Shown here: in pieces, positions 1-11,276 of the stretch
How the letters are laid out: each line of letters starts with the position of its first letter
Numbering within the stretch: the first letter of the stretch is position 1
Source: Brachionus plicatilis
Lineage: Eukaryota; Rotifera; Eurotatoria; Ploima; Brachionidae
Direction of reading: 5' to 3'
DNA: 64,000 nt
Assembly (NCBI GenBank): GCA_010279815.1
Contig: QEOQ01000533.1
Location: forward strand, 122,699-186,698
The notes under the pieces: model-generated
The model's database searches: none
Told to the model about the DNA's origin: nothing
The model's input: the letters and a program-made list of their open reading frames with translations, nothing else
Made by a program: the position numbers and the translations under genes

Positions 1-1206
1 CAATAGGGTTTTAAGGTGTTTTTAGTGAATTATGATAAAATTTTGTAAAATTTTCTTTTTAAATCATAACAAAATTGTGAAACCTGAAATTTAGCTGAAC
101 CGAAATTTTTTATTTCAATTTTCAAGTGGAATCAATTGATTTAAAAAAACAAATTAAAAATAAAAGTTATGTATTTAAAAGTTATAGATGGCCATTTACA
201 TTTACTCTTTTGTATCTAAAGATTTGAAAAAGAAAATTTTAAAATATCAGCAATTTAAATTTATATTTTTCAATAAAAATTTAAAAAAAAAATTATATTG
301 TAAATAAATAATCCTAATGTTATTTTTGTAATTCTTAAATAAAAATCTGGAATTAATTGTAAAATATGATTTTAAGGAAAAATTATTAGGCTTATCCTAG
401 TAAATTTGTCATTCTTTATTTTTTTTTTTTACAAAAATGATTTTTATCCTTCTTTTTTTAAAATGACTTTTAATTTTTTTAATTTTTTATTATTTGTTGT
501 AAAATAATAGAATAAATTTCTAATATTTGGGACGAAATAAAGGAGTGGAGAAAAGAAACCTAAAAAGAATAGATCAATCTTTTAAGTTGAAACTAACAAT
601 CATAAAAAAATAATACAAATAATAATCAGACCACTAGTGTATAAGAGGTGATTTTTTTGTAACCTTTTGTATTTGTATGCGCTTTTCTACAACAATACAA
701 GATGAAAAATTTCTAAAAAGTATAGTTTTTCAAAAACCTTTATATCCATCTTTTTTTCCAAAAAAACTTAGTTTTGTTAATTTTTAAATTTTTTAAAATT
801 TTTGCGTAAATTTTCATAAATTCATTTAAAAATTGATGATTTAAAAAAAAAAACTAAAAACAATTAGTAGCATAAAAAGCGCCTAATTGCAATTAAATAT
901 TTGATTTAAAATTTTAAATCATTTTATTTAATTTTAAATTTTTCATAAAAATTCTGTTTTAAATCTTTCTTTCTTTTTTGACTTTTCAACATCAACCACC
1001 TACAGCTATCGGATCAAATTGAATAATTAAATTTGCTCATGGTTGAACAAATATTAATTAGGAATAAAGGTGTTTTATGAATCCGATGGCAACACTTTTT
1101 AGATATTAGATTTTTAATTCAATTTTTCTAATTAAATTTATTTATTTTAAGGCTTTAGATTTTTTGCAGCGTATATATTAATTTTACTAATTGATTAAAC
1201 CAACGA
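1..1206. other. AT-rich intergenic, no gene seen
   Basis: The stretch consists of A/T homopolymer runs and short ORFs without codon structure. I see no splice-bounded GC-rich island, no RNA gene and no clear inverted repeat. Confidence 0.5.
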
Positions 1207-1214
1207 TATAAATA
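1207..1214 (+). promoter_or_regulatory. TATA box
   Basis: TATAAATA lies 49 bases upstream of the ATG at 1256, inside GATATAAATAAAG. This spacing would place a cap site near 1237-1240 with a short 5' leader. It is a classical core-promoter arrangement and supports 1256 as a genuine start. Confidence 0.55.
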
Positions 1215-1255
1215 AAGCCAAGTTTTCAAAAAACAAGATCGAAAATTTTATCAAC

Positions 1256-1606
1256 ATGAGTAAGGTATTTGTCTACTTAACTAGTATTCTTTTATTCCAA
1301 GCCAGCTTGTCACTCTTGGCAGCAGCCACAATGCAGGACGAAGACACAAGTGAGACTAGAATGAACTTTGATATGATGGGAAAAATTGATAAGCGACCAA
1401 GCTGGGTAGTTGGTCGAGACGTTGAAAAAGATAACTACAAGAGAATCATTGAATTTAAAAAAGATTTAGAAGATCAATTAGATTTTATTGAAAAATACGA
1501 GAACAATTTGGACGAAATTAAACAAATTTTGCTTCAACAAAGATTGAAGCAAAAGCGACCATCAATTTACAAGCCGAGAGGCATTGGAATCATAAAAGAC
1601 AACTAA
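1256..1606 (+). CDS. Secreted neuropeptide-precursor-like protein, 116 aa
   Basis: Single-exon ORF behind a TATA box. Residues 1-24 form a signal peptide: a basic start, then a leucine-rich core ending LAAA. The mature part has no cysteine and is rich in charged residues. The dibasic site KR at 46-47 is followed by PSWVV and then GR (53-54), the arrangement that yields a C-terminally amidated peptide after prohormone convertase cleavage. A second Gly-Lys at 42-43 follows NFDMM. KR also occurs at 62-63 and 100-101. Residues 58-100 are strongly helical and acidic/basic, as in precursor spacer or long helical hormones. NFD at the start of the first segment recalls orcokinins, and a 40-residue helical peptide recalls CRF/ELH-type hormones, but neither match is firm. 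Kozak context ATCAACATG is normal. Poly(A) signals follow at 1689-1701. Function is inferred from architecture only. Confidence 0.6.
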   Translation: MSKVFVYLTSILLFQASLSLLAAATMQDEDTSETRMNFDMMGKIDKRPSWVVGRDVEKDNYKRIIEFKKDLEDQLDFIEKYENNLDEIKQILLQQRLKQKRPSIYKPRGIGIIKDN

Positions 1607-1688
1607 GTTCCCATTCTAAAAACTTAAACAATTTTTAATTGAAATTGATCGGAGTATTTTTTTTAATCGTATAATATTTGTTATTAAT

Positions 1689-1701
1689 AATAAACAATAA
1701 A
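1689..1701 (+). terminator. Overlapping polyadenylation signals
   Basis: Two AATAAA hexamers (1689-1694 and 1696-1701) lie 83-95 bases after the stop of the secreted-peptide gene, a normal distance for 3' end formation. Confidence 0.45.
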
Positions 1702-2095
1702 ACATTATTTTATCTTTATCTAATAACCTATAAAAGTTTAAGTGGAATTTCTGAAAGACTTCTTCGAGTGAGGGGTAAAATCAGACAGAGGAAAAAAAAT
1801 TCGAAAAAAGAAAGTCACACTAAAATGCTCTTTTTCTGAGAAAGCCAAACAGAAGAATCTTAATTTTTGAAACTTAAACTTAATTTATTTAAAATTTTAA
1901 AAATTTAAATATTTTTTTTTTATCTTGGAGTTACACGGAGAAAATTTTTTTATCTTAATTATTTTGAGATGAAAATTACGACCTTATCCTCATCATATTA
2001 TCTATTAGAAAATAATTTTTATATATAATAATTAAAGCTAAATAAATTTTTTAAAATCAAAATTAATTCATAATAAAAAAAAATAGTCCTTTTAC

Positions 2096-2634
2096 GGCAA
2101 GTTGAAGTTTCAGATCAAATTTTAAGATCAAAACGATCATTTTAAATTTTAAAACTTAATTAATCTTATGATTGTAATAATTTTTAAAAAATAAATACTA
2201 AAAATTATTAGACATGTTATGTCTAATAATGGTTCATTATCAAATTAATATCAGAATGATTGATCAATAATTTATTCAACAAAAACAATCAATAATTTAA
2301 ATAATTCAGGTTAAGTTAATTCAAAAATTCAATTTTTTTAACTTTTATATCCATTCATTCAAACTTAAATAATTTTGTTTTTCGACTTAAATAAATTATA
2401 AATTTAAAAATTTTTTTGTCTTGAGAAGTAGTTTTCCATTAAAATCAATTAAAATATTTAAATATATTAAAGCTCAATAAAAAGGGACATTTTAAAATTT
2501 TAAATATGAAAATAAACTTGACATGACATGTCAAGTAATTTCCTCGGAAAAAAAATATTTTTTCTCTATTATTAAAAAAAATATTACAATTTATATTTTG
2601 ATCTTTTGATCTTGATCTCAAACTTCAATTTGCC
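2096..2634. mobile_element. MITE family A, copy 1 (539 bp, 8-bp TSD)
   Basis: Inverted ends GGCAAGTTGAAGTTT at 2096 and its imperfect complement AACTTCAATTTGCC ending at 2634. An exact 8-bp direct repeat, CCTTTTAC, flanks it (2088-2095 and 2635-2642). The body carries two small palindromes, GACATGTTATGTC near 2212 and CTTGACATGACATGTCAAG near 2518. No coding capacity. An 8-bp duplication with GG-starting ends suits hAT-, P- or Merlin-type non-autonomous elements; I cannot choose between them. Rearranged copies lie at 27051-27542 and about 29506-29795. Confidence 0.8.
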
Positions 2635-2642
2635 CCTTTTAC

Positions 2643-5342
2643 GTTAATTGCCACTATAAATCAACATTGTATAAGGCAGTTGCGAGTGGCTTTAGCACTC
2701 TTTTGAGCCCTCATGTTTTAAAATTTTTATTAAATAACTTTAAAATGCATTAAAAACTGGCTTTCTCTTGAATACAATTCATTTTCTGGAGTTATAGATG
2801 CTAAGACAAGGTAAAATTTTGAAGAAATTTAATACAGTTAGTTTTAAATTGGACTGTAGATGAGATATTTTTAAATGAACAGTTTAACTCAATTAAAAAG
2901 AAGTCAAAATTAACTTTTATTTTAAATTGAAAAATAATTATTTTTATTTTTTTTTATTTTGATGCAAATATTTTGTGACACATTTTATTTTATTCGTATT
3001 TTAAATTGCTAAATATATTAAGAAACATGGATTAATTAAAAAAAAATTGTGAAAAATACAAATTATTTATAAAAATTAGATTAAATTAATAAAAATAGTA
3101 AATAAAATATTAATTAAACTATGATTTAAAATGCATGTTCTATTAATATAATAATATTAAAACTAACCATAAATTTTTTTTTCCAAAAAAATCAATTTCC
3201 GATAAAGCAATATTAAAGAGATAATTTTATTTTGCTAGTATCCGATAATTTAATGCTAAAAAAATTTTTTAGAATCGTTATATTAAGATCAATTTATAAC
3301 ACCTATAACTCTTGCCTGATTTTTTGAGAAATTAGAAAAACTTCAAGTTCAATTCTTTTGGAGAAATTAATAGATATGACCAAAATTTTTGTAATTTTTG
3401 TGCTAAGTTTTCACATTCAGTCATTATTTTATTTAATTAAAAATTAATTTAAAAAAAAAAGCTCCAAATATGTTTTTTAATCAACAGTACAATACAGACA
3501 GTATGTTTTTTACTATAATATTTTTAAAAAATTTATTTAATCATCAAAAATGCTATCAAAAGTTCATTGAATTTTAAAGTAAAATTTATTATAAATATTA
3601 AAAGATCCTTTTTTTAGAAAAAAAATCTGAATTTCAAAAATAAATTTTCGAAAACTATTATGGTTCAGATTCAAAATCTTTTTAAGAACAATTCAATAAT
3701 TATTTTAGTTAGAGATTATTTACAAAGTAAATTTGCGATAAAAAAAATTCGTTTTGAATTTTTTAATTAAAATGTGAATAATATAATGTACACTAACTAA
3801 AAAAGTAATTTTTTGGCAATAATAAAGTAAAGTTTGGTATTAAAAATAATTCAACTTGTGATTAATTAATATTGTAACATTTGCCTAAAAAAATGATCTG
3901 GATTTGGTTTGTTACCATCTTCTTAAAAAATGATAAGACCAATAGAATATAATTCTGAATCAATTATATAATTTTTAGTTTTTAATTCAATGTTTTTTAT
4001 AATTTAATGAAAATTTCATTAAAACTATGAATTTTTGGAATTTTAAGATTGAGAACATTTTAAAAAATTAAATAAAATAAAAAGTAAATAAAAGAATCTA
4101 TAAAATATGGAAAAAAAAATACTTAAGTATTTTTGATGCAAATTTTTGCTTTAGTTCTTTAAGCCTTAAATTTAAATTAAAGCTTTATTATTAAAATCAC
4201 AAGCTTATAAATTATGTTAAAAAATGTTTTAAAAAAAAATAAATTTGTTCAAATAAATTGATTTTTTCTTTTTTTCCGATTTAAATCAAAAAACTAAATT
4301 CAATAAAATTATTAAAATAGATAAAGCTTTTTCAAGAAATTGTGTTCGATAATGGCATAAAAATCTCACAATTAATTTAATAGATAATCTAGAAAATTAC
4401 TTGTCAGAGTATTTTGATTGAAACTGAACATTTTGACAAAAAAAATAAAAACCATTTTTATCTTTATTCATAATTTATCAATGAAACTTAAGTGTTTTAA
4501 AAAAAAAGCAAAAAAAATCAAACCTTAAAGGCAAAAAGTTTTGTTTTTTGTAATAAATTTATTAAAAAAAAATTCTTGCAGGAATTTAAACTTGACAACT
4601 TTAATTTTTTGAATATTTCAACTCTATCTAATCAATAATTACAAAATCAATAATCAAAATGATTGCATAAAAATAATAATTTTTAGTATTTTTGGTGACT
4701 TAACTTTCATATTTGAATTTCTTTGATTCATTTGCTTTAACTAAGAAAAAAATCAAACACAACTTTATCCAGTCTTGAGAGCAAATATTTTTTTCAGAAC
4801 AACTTTTAGTAAAATTCTTTAAATTAATTCAGGTATGAGATTTTATTTATTATTAATTTTACCAGATCTACCAAACCAGATAAATTTAAGAATATTTTAG
4901 AAATTTTTTTATTTTTTTTAATTTTTTTAATTTAAAAAAATTCTGCTTAGCTCAATAAACACGAGTTTCTCGGGCTTATTTTTTGTCCCAATTTTTTTAT
5001 CTTTAAATTGTCAAGTTAGATGCTTAAGATTTGACAAAAGAGTCATTCAGCAAACAAAACTTTTATATTTTCAAATTCATACACTAGATTTAACCATATT
5101 TAAAGCTGAAATTACACGCAACAAATTTTGCATTAGGACCGACATTTGAAGCCGTGCATAAAAAATAATTTGAAGCCGACAATTAATCATTTTGCATTCA
5201 AAAAATTCATCAACTCTCACAAAAGCCTTATCTTAAACCGTATATGTTTCAAATAATTTAGTTTTCCCTATTTAATTTTTTTGCTTTCATAATTTATTTC
5301 AAGTCATAATTTATAAATCGATCACCCACTTTCAGACCAAAA
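2643..5342. other. AT-rich intergenic upstream of AP2M1
   Basis: About 2.7 kb of A/T-rich DNA with no supportable gene. Near the AP2M1 start a short motif, TTTGAAGCCG, occurs twice (about 5145 and 5170). A pyrimidine-rich stretch ending TTTCAG at about 5335 sits just before the ATG and resembles a 3' splice or trans-splice acceptor. Confidence 0.4.
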
Positions 5343-6852
5343 ATGATCGGAGGTGTCTTCATGTACAACCACAAGGGAGAAGTCCTAATTTCGCGGATAT
5401 ACCGCGACGACATCGGGTACCCACATTTTCTGGCCACCCAAATCCATTTTTACTTTCTATTTTTGTAAAGCCGAAATGCAGTTGACGCCTTCAGAGTCAA
5501 CGTCATCCATGCCAGACAGCAGGTTCGCTTTCCAGTCGTCAACATTGCCAGAACCAGCTTTTTTTACATTAAAAAGTAGAAAAAAAATTTTTTTTTTTAT
5601 ATTTTTCAATTTTATTATCAATAAAAAAATAATTAAAAAAAAAAAAAAATTTTTTAGATCTAACATTTGGATAGCAGTGGTGACCAAAGAGAACATAAAT
5701 GCGGCCATGTGCTTCGAATTTTTGAACAAAGCTGTGGAAGTAATGCAGTCGTACTTTGGCAAAATAAGCGAGGAAAACATAAAAAACAATTTTGTTCTCA
5801 TTTATGAACTTCTTGATGGTAGAAAAAATTTTTGTCCACCAAAAAAAAAAATAAAATTTTGCCTTTTTAAAGAAATTCTTGACTTTGGCTACCCGCAAAA
5901 CTCGGATGTGGGCATCCTGAAGACGTACATAACCCAGCAAGGAGTCAAATCCCAGTCCAAAGAGGAAACCTCTCAGATAACCAACCAAGTGACTGGTCAG
6001 ATTGGATGGCGCCGCGAGGGCATCAAATACAGACGCAATGAGCTGTTCTTGGACGTGTTGGAGTACGTCAACCTGCTGATGTCGCCTCAGGGACAAGTGC
6101 TAAGCGCCCATGTGGCGGGAAAAATAGTCATGAAAAGCTATTTGAGTGGGATGCCTGAGTGCAAATTTGGCATCAACGACAAACTGACCCTGGACAGCAA
6201 GGGCAAAAGCACTTCATCAGGCACAGAGTCGGCAGGCGCGGTGGTCGGCGGCGGTGGCAAAAGCTCCATAGCCATAGACGACATCCAGTTTCACCAGTGT
6301 GTCAAATTGAGCAAATTTGAGTCCGACCATTCGATAAGCTTTATACCGCCAGATGGCGAGTTCGAGCTCATGAAGTACAGGACCACCAAGGACATCAATC
6401 TGCCATTCAGAGTCATACCACTGGTCAAGGAGACTGGCAAGGGAAAAATGGAAGTGAAAGTCATAGTTAAATCAAACTTTAAATCAACCCTGATCGGTCA
6501 GAAAATAGAGGTCAGAATACCAACGCCGCCCAACACTTGTGGTGTCCAGTTGATTTGCATTAAGGGCAAGGCCAAGTACAAGGCCAGTGATAACGCCATT
6601 GTGTGGAAGATCAAGAGAATGGGCGGCATGAAGGAGTCACAATTGAGTGCCGAAATTGAACTAATGTCTAATGAAAAAAAGAAGTGGACCAGGCCGCCGA
6701 TCTCAATGAGCTTTGAAGTGCCCTTTGCGCCTTCTGGCTTCAAGGTCAGGTATCTGAAGGTGTTTGAGCCCAAGCTTAACTATTCAGACAACGAAACCAT
6801 CAAGTGGGTTCGCTACATTGGCCGATCGGGCCTCTACGAAACAAGATGCTGA
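5343..6852 (+). CDS. AP2M1: AP-2 complex subunit mu (clathrin adaptor medium chain)
   Basis: Four exons, 5343-5416, 5471-5575, 5658-5818 and 5873-6852, give 439 aa, against about 435 in vertebrates. Introns are 54, 82 and 54 bp with GT-AG ends. The start [15 protein letters not shown], the longin-like segment with [19 protein letters not shown], and the C-terminal [10 protein letters not shown] are diagnostic. The N-terminal longin domain (about 1-140) docks in the AP-2 core. The mu-homology domain (about 165-439) binds YxxPhi signals in cargo tails and PIP2 at the plasma membrane during clathrin-mediated endocytosis. The linker holds the [24 protein letters not shown] region with the threonine that AAK1-type kinases phosphorylate. 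The last exon has a Gly-rich loop (VVGGGGK). An ORF runs across introns 2 and 3, so a naive gene call gives a false 458-aa protein. Confidence 0.95.
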
Positions 6853-6915
6853 TACCTAGTCAAATCACCTCTTTGCCCCATTTTTTTTTTTTTTTTTATT
6901 TAAATTTTTTAATTT

Positions 6916-7140
6916 AAATTTGATTCTAGTAGCAAAATTTATTTAATGTATAATTTAGACTTTTTACAAATTTAATAAAATGTTGGACCAAAAGCTTTAT
7001 TTGAGTGTACCTTAGCAACCGAATTTTTAAATGTAGTTTATATTTAAATAAAATAATTTTAGAGTTTAATATTTTTTGCTATTTTTTGCTTAGTTTTTTG
7101 GACTAGTGAAGCAGTCGAATTTTTTTTTTAAGTTTAATTA
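6916..7140 (+). repeat. 225-bp unit, first copy of a tandem duplication
   Basis: The unit runs from AAATTTGATTCTAGTAGC to the run after GTGAAGCAGTCGAATT. It holds a likely AP2M1 poly(A) signal, AATAAA, at 6974. The second copy starts at 7141 and is split: its first 36 bases are at 7141-7176 and the rest resumes at 11052-11240, after the foldback element. The two copies differ at scattered bases and short indels. Confidence 0.75.
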
Positions 7141-7793
7141 AAATTTGATTCTACTTACAAAAATTTATTTAATGTAAAGTTCACGAAATTCAAAACTTTA
7201 GTGCTATCTGAATTTCACATTTTTGACTCAAAATTCGTAATCTACGCCCTCGAAAAACCCCATTAAAAAATTTTTTTGGGGGGGGGCTAAAAATTTTTTA
7301 CACACAAGGTTCCAAATAGCAAACCCTTTAAAAAGTTGCTGTTATTTAAGACTCAAAATCTCAAAGATAAAACATAAATATACTAAAAAAGTATATATAT
7401 TCTGAAAGAGCATAAAATTCTCTTCATGCTAATGTAATTTAGAAAAAAAAAGGGTGTGGCGGTTTTTGTTGGCTAAAAAAAAGGAAAAAAATGTAATTTT
7501 TCTGGTCTAAATCGTATCTCCTCCGAGGGATAAATTATGACCAGAGACAACCAAAAAATTCATTTGCATTTTTTCGCATTTTTTTTTCTTAAGAACAATT
7601 TTTTTAATTTTTAAGTTTTTGTTGCATTAGAAAATTAAAACATCAAAAATTCAACCACTATAATTTTTTTTGCATTTCAAATTATTTATTTAAATTATGT
7701 GATTTTTTTCTTTCCTAATTCAATTGAATTAAAATATCAATCACATTAAAGCTTTTTCTTTATTAAATTTGAAATAGACTCATTTTGACTAAA

Positions 7794-7968
7794 ATGTCAA
7801 AAATTACTCCTCAAAAAAGGATTTCTCAATTTAATAATAAAGAGTTATCCGTAAAAAAACATATTTAATTTTACTGAAGACTCGGGTAATCTGACGGAAA
7901 ATGAAGATGAAACAAGGCTTGATAATGACATTATACCTTTGGAAAATGACTTAGATTTAGAAAACTAA
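7794..7968 (+). pseudogene. Remnant ORF pieces inside the foldback element
   Basis: ATG at 7794 opens MSKITPQKRISQFNN and stops after 24 codons. One frame over, codons from about 7870 to TAA at 7966-7968 read an acidic tail with ENEDETRLDNDIIPLEN. The abrupt frame change looks like an internal deletion that joined the two ends of a former protein, perhaps the element's transposase. No catalytic motif survives, so the family is unknown. Confidence 0.3.
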
Positions 7969-8003
7969 TAATTTTAATTTTTATTAAGGAAAGATTTTTT
8001 TAT

Positions 8004-8270
8004 CTTATAAACAGACATTTTCACTCAAATTAGGCTCATTTTGAGTGTGAGTTTGAGTGATAAGCACTCAACTCTCACTCACACTTGATCACGCAAAATT
8101 TTTGCGTGATACACTCACACTCACACTCAAAACGCATTTTTTTGCGTGACACAATTTAAAAAAATTTTAAAATTTTTCTTTTTTTTTAATGTCAAAATAA
8201 ATAAAATTAAATTTTAAACATTTTGATATATTTTTTAAGTTCGAATTTTTATTTAAATAGGCAAAAGCTA
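8004..8270. repeat. Left arm of inner inverted repeat, with GAGTGT microsatellite
   Basis: This block is the reverse complement of 10235-10503 with few differences. It contains stacked ACTCACACTCACACTC and CGCAAAATTTTTGCG motifs, so each arm can also fold on itself. The arms are about 1.96 kb apart. Confidence 0.75.
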
Positions 8271-9102
8271 GCACAAACAGTTGATTGACAACTTAATTTA
8301 TTTTTAGTTTTAAACTTTTTAAAAAAATCTAATTTTGCTTTAAAATTTTTCTCATTTATCAATATTTTATACGGAATAATTTCATGATGTTGTAGTTGAT
8401 TTAATAATTAAATATTTGATAAAAATAATATTAATTTTGTTTAATTTTTTAATTATTTATTTTAAAAAAATCAAAATAAATTGATTTCATTTTATACTAA
8501 AAGGAACAATTAGATCTCTTGAATAATCTAAATAACGTGTAAAAATTCTTCTGATTCTGATAAATAGGAAAACAAGGATTTTCACGAATATGTGTTAAGG
8601 GTGATTAGAGTCTGGTATTAAATAATAAGGTAGTTTTGTTTATGGGTTTAATATTAAGATTCCGCTTAGTTGTATCCGAAGTTAATATATATTAATACAT
8701 TTAAGCCCAAATCATAACTTTTGATAAGTTAGATTAAAGCTTGTGACTTAAAAATAAGCCTGATTTTTTAATTTTTGGACTATTAATTCAATCAAAAATG
8801 TTTTCAGAAGTTTAACCACTATCGTCTGCTTTATATGTTTTTTTTTAAAAACATCTATCTTTAAAATTTTGAATTAAAATACGCCTTGTGTTTAATTCAA
8901 AAATAAGTAAAACTATTTAGCCTTACGTTACTTTCTTAAATTTTAAATTATAGAATCGATACAGTCAATACAAATTGCTAAAAAACCAGAAACTTGGACA
9001 GAAAAATTAAAAAGAAAGGTTTTAATTCGGCGTCGTACCATTCTGATCTAAGCGTTTTTGAATTTATATCTTATTTTTTCTATCAAAATGTATAACTTAT
9101 AC

Positions 9103-9161
9103 ATCGCACCAACCCAACTTTATGTTAATTTGAAATTAACAAAAAGTTGGGTTGGTGCGAT
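9103..9161. repeat. Short hairpin
   Basis: ATCGCACCAACCCAACTT (9103) pairs with its complement ending at 9161 around a 20-base AT-rich loop that is itself partly palindromic (GTTAATTTGAAATTAAC). It may be a minimal MITE or a structural part of the surrounding element. Confidence 0.6.
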
Positions 9162-9827
9162 ACGGTGCATTAGATATTACTATCTTTGATTATTATTAGA
9201 GTCGTGTAGTTTTAAAATATCCACTTTGGTCATGTTTATCGATTTGAGTAAAAAACATTAAGAAAAAAATTCCTTTCTTAAGTTTTGTGAAATTTGGAAC
9301 TTAAAACAGAAAATAAACGTGCAAGAAATCTTTTTTAGAGGTTGAAGGCTTGCTTTTCAAATTCAACATAGTATAACATACAAAAATACTTCAACTTTTA
9401 AAACCTGTTACTGATGTGCAAAATCTCTGCAAAATGCAGTTGTCTTGGACATATTGAAATTTAATTTCTGCCAAATTCGCAGAGTTTAATGCTAATAATG
9501 ATTCAATTATGCATGTCGCATTAATATTAATTTAAATAACAAGTTTTTACTTCAAGAAACAAACCAAGAAGATTTTTCAAGTTTTAAATTTTTTTTAACT
9601 TCACATAACTCTATTTTCTTTATTTACTTAAGTTAGTTTCAATCCAGTTTTTTCCTAAAAAATTTTTTTAAAATTAACTTTTTAAAGTATTTTTTCAAAT
9701 ATCAACGAAATGTAAGCGAGTTGAAGCGAACAAATTGAAACCAACTTAAGGCCCCCTAATTTCTTAATCTTATTAAAAAATAATATATTTTATTTTTAAT
9801 TTCAAGATTAATAAAGATATTGTTCTA

Positions 9828-10182
9828 GGCATCTTGAAGTTTAGGATCAAAAAAATCAGATCAACTAGTATTTTGTTTATAACTTTTGAATGGCACTTGA
9901 TTAAGTCTCTCTGCAAAATGCTAAATAATGCAAAATACATGCTGAATATTGTGTGACGCTCTGCAAAAACTCTGCATTTAAATTGCGCAGTCAAATAAAA
10001 TACTTTTTAATGGCGTGCATTTTGCTGCAAAATGCAGAGTTTTTGCAGAGCCTCACACAATATTCAGCATGTATTTTGCATTATTTAGCATTTTGCAGAG
10101 AGATTTAACCAAGTACCATTCAAAAGTTATAAACAAAATACTAGTTGATCTGATTTTTGTTGATCCTAAACTTCAAGATGCC
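9828..10182. mobile_element. Near-perfect palindromic MITE (355 bp, 9-bp TSD)
   Basis: Two arms of about 155 bp form one large hairpin from GGCATCTTGAAGTTTAGG (9828) to its complement ending at 10182. It is flanked by the exact 9-bp repeat ATTGTTCTA (9819-9827 and 10183-10191). The ends resemble those of MITE family A (GGCAAGTTGAAGTTT), so the two probably used the same transposase. Mirror-image ORFs of about 75 aa occur on the two strands; they are a by-product of the palindrome. Confidence 0.8.
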
Positions 10183-10234
10183 ATTGTTCTAACACAAAAA
10201 TTTTTTTTAAAAAAGTTTAAAACTAAAAATAAAT

Positions 10235-10503
10235 CAAGTTTTTGCCTATTTAAATAAAAATTCGAACTTAAAAAATATATCAAAATGTTTAAAATTTAAT
10301 TTTATTTATTTTGACATTAAAAAAAAAGAAAAATTTTAAAATTTTTTTAAATTGTGTCACGCAAAAAATTGCGTTTTGAGTGTGAGTGTGAGTGTATCAC
10401 GCAAAAATTTTGCGTGATCAAGTGTGAGTGAGAGTTGAGTGCTTATCACTCAAACTCACACTCATACTCAAAAAAAAATGCGTGAAATTGTCTGCTTATA
10501 AAA
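10235..10503. repeat. Right arm of inner inverted repeat
   Basis: Reverse complement of 8004-8270, ending in GTCTGCTTATAAA. The GTGAGTGTGAGTGT microsatellite and the CACGCAAAAATTTTGCGTG palindrome are kept in both arms. Confidence 0.75.
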
Positions 10504-11276
10504 CATTAAATTTTCATTAAAATGTAAAAATGTTGCGATAAATTTTTAGGAATTGCCTCAGTAAACTATTTTTGTTTAAAATTTTTATGCATTTTTATGC
10601 ATTTTTTAGCACTTATTCGCATTTTTATCGCATTTTTTTACCTAAAAAGGTCGCATTTTTGGAGCATTTTTTCACCAAAAAAAATTCATTTTTGGTTGTC
10701 TCTGATTATGACTCAACTTTTTTTTTTTTTTTTTTAAATCTAGACAAAATTCTGAACAAATCTGTGGCTTTACTTTTTTACTTTATTGCTTTATTTTTCT
10801 TAAAAAATCTCTTCAAATCATGTGATTTTTAAAAAATTTGTATATTAATATTCTATTGGTATTTTTTTTCTAAATTTTAGTAAAAACTTACCTAAGCATT
10901 AATAGAATTTCGTGAAAAATGCCTAAAAAATCAAAATATAATCAATCTCGTGTTAATCTGATGAATCGGAAAACTAGGGCCTAGATTACGAATATAGAGT
11001 CAAAAATGTGAAATTCAGATAGCACTAAAGTTTTGAATTTTGTGAACTTTATAATTTAGATTTTTTACAAATTTAATAAAATGTTGGACCAAAAGCTTTA
11101 TTTGAGTGTCCCTTAGCAACCGAATTTATTAATGTATTTTACATTTATATTTAAATAAAATATTTTAGAGTTTAATTTTTTTTGCTTTTTTTTGCTTAGT
11201 TTTTTGGACTAGTGAAGCAGTCGAATTTTTTTTGGTTTAAATAAAATAGAAAAAATTTGTGTATTTCAGTACCAGG

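Larger units (their letters stand above)
7177..11049. mobile_element. 3.9-kb foldback/long-inverted-repeat DNA transposon in a TA site
   Basis: Ends AAGTTCACGAAATTC (7177) and GAATTTTGTGAACTT (to 11049) continue as about 75 bp of inverted match, through TAGTGCTATCTGAATTTCAC. The element sits between duplicated TA dinucleotides (7175-7176 and 11050-11051). Removing it restores the second copy of the flanking 225-bp unit exactly, so the boundaries are secure. Inside is a second, larger pair of arms (8004-8270 and 10235-10503), further inverted blocks (GAGACAACCAAAAAATTCA near 7549 against its complement near 10690), a palindromic MITE (9828-10182) and a small hairpin (9103-9161). Only coding scraps remain, at 7794-7968 and 10919-10984. 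TA target and long TIRs suit a Tc1/mariner-like or other TA-targeting non-autonomous element. Confidence 0.75.

Noticed and set aside
5569..6096. 175-aa minus ORF over AP2M1
   Set aside because: Antisense to AP2M1 exons 3-4 and introns; the sense strand has a complete conserved protein.
8017..8150. Short regular repeats that might suggest a CRISPR-like array
   Set aside because: They are GAGTGT microsatellite and palindromes within inverted arms of a eukaryotic element; no spacer-repeat periodicity.
9773..10257. Two similar 73-80 aa ORFs on opposite strands (FAERHTIFSMYFALFS / FAEPHTIFSMYFALFS)
   Set aside because: They are the two arms of the 355-bp palindromic MITE read on each strand; the similarity follows from the inverted repeat.
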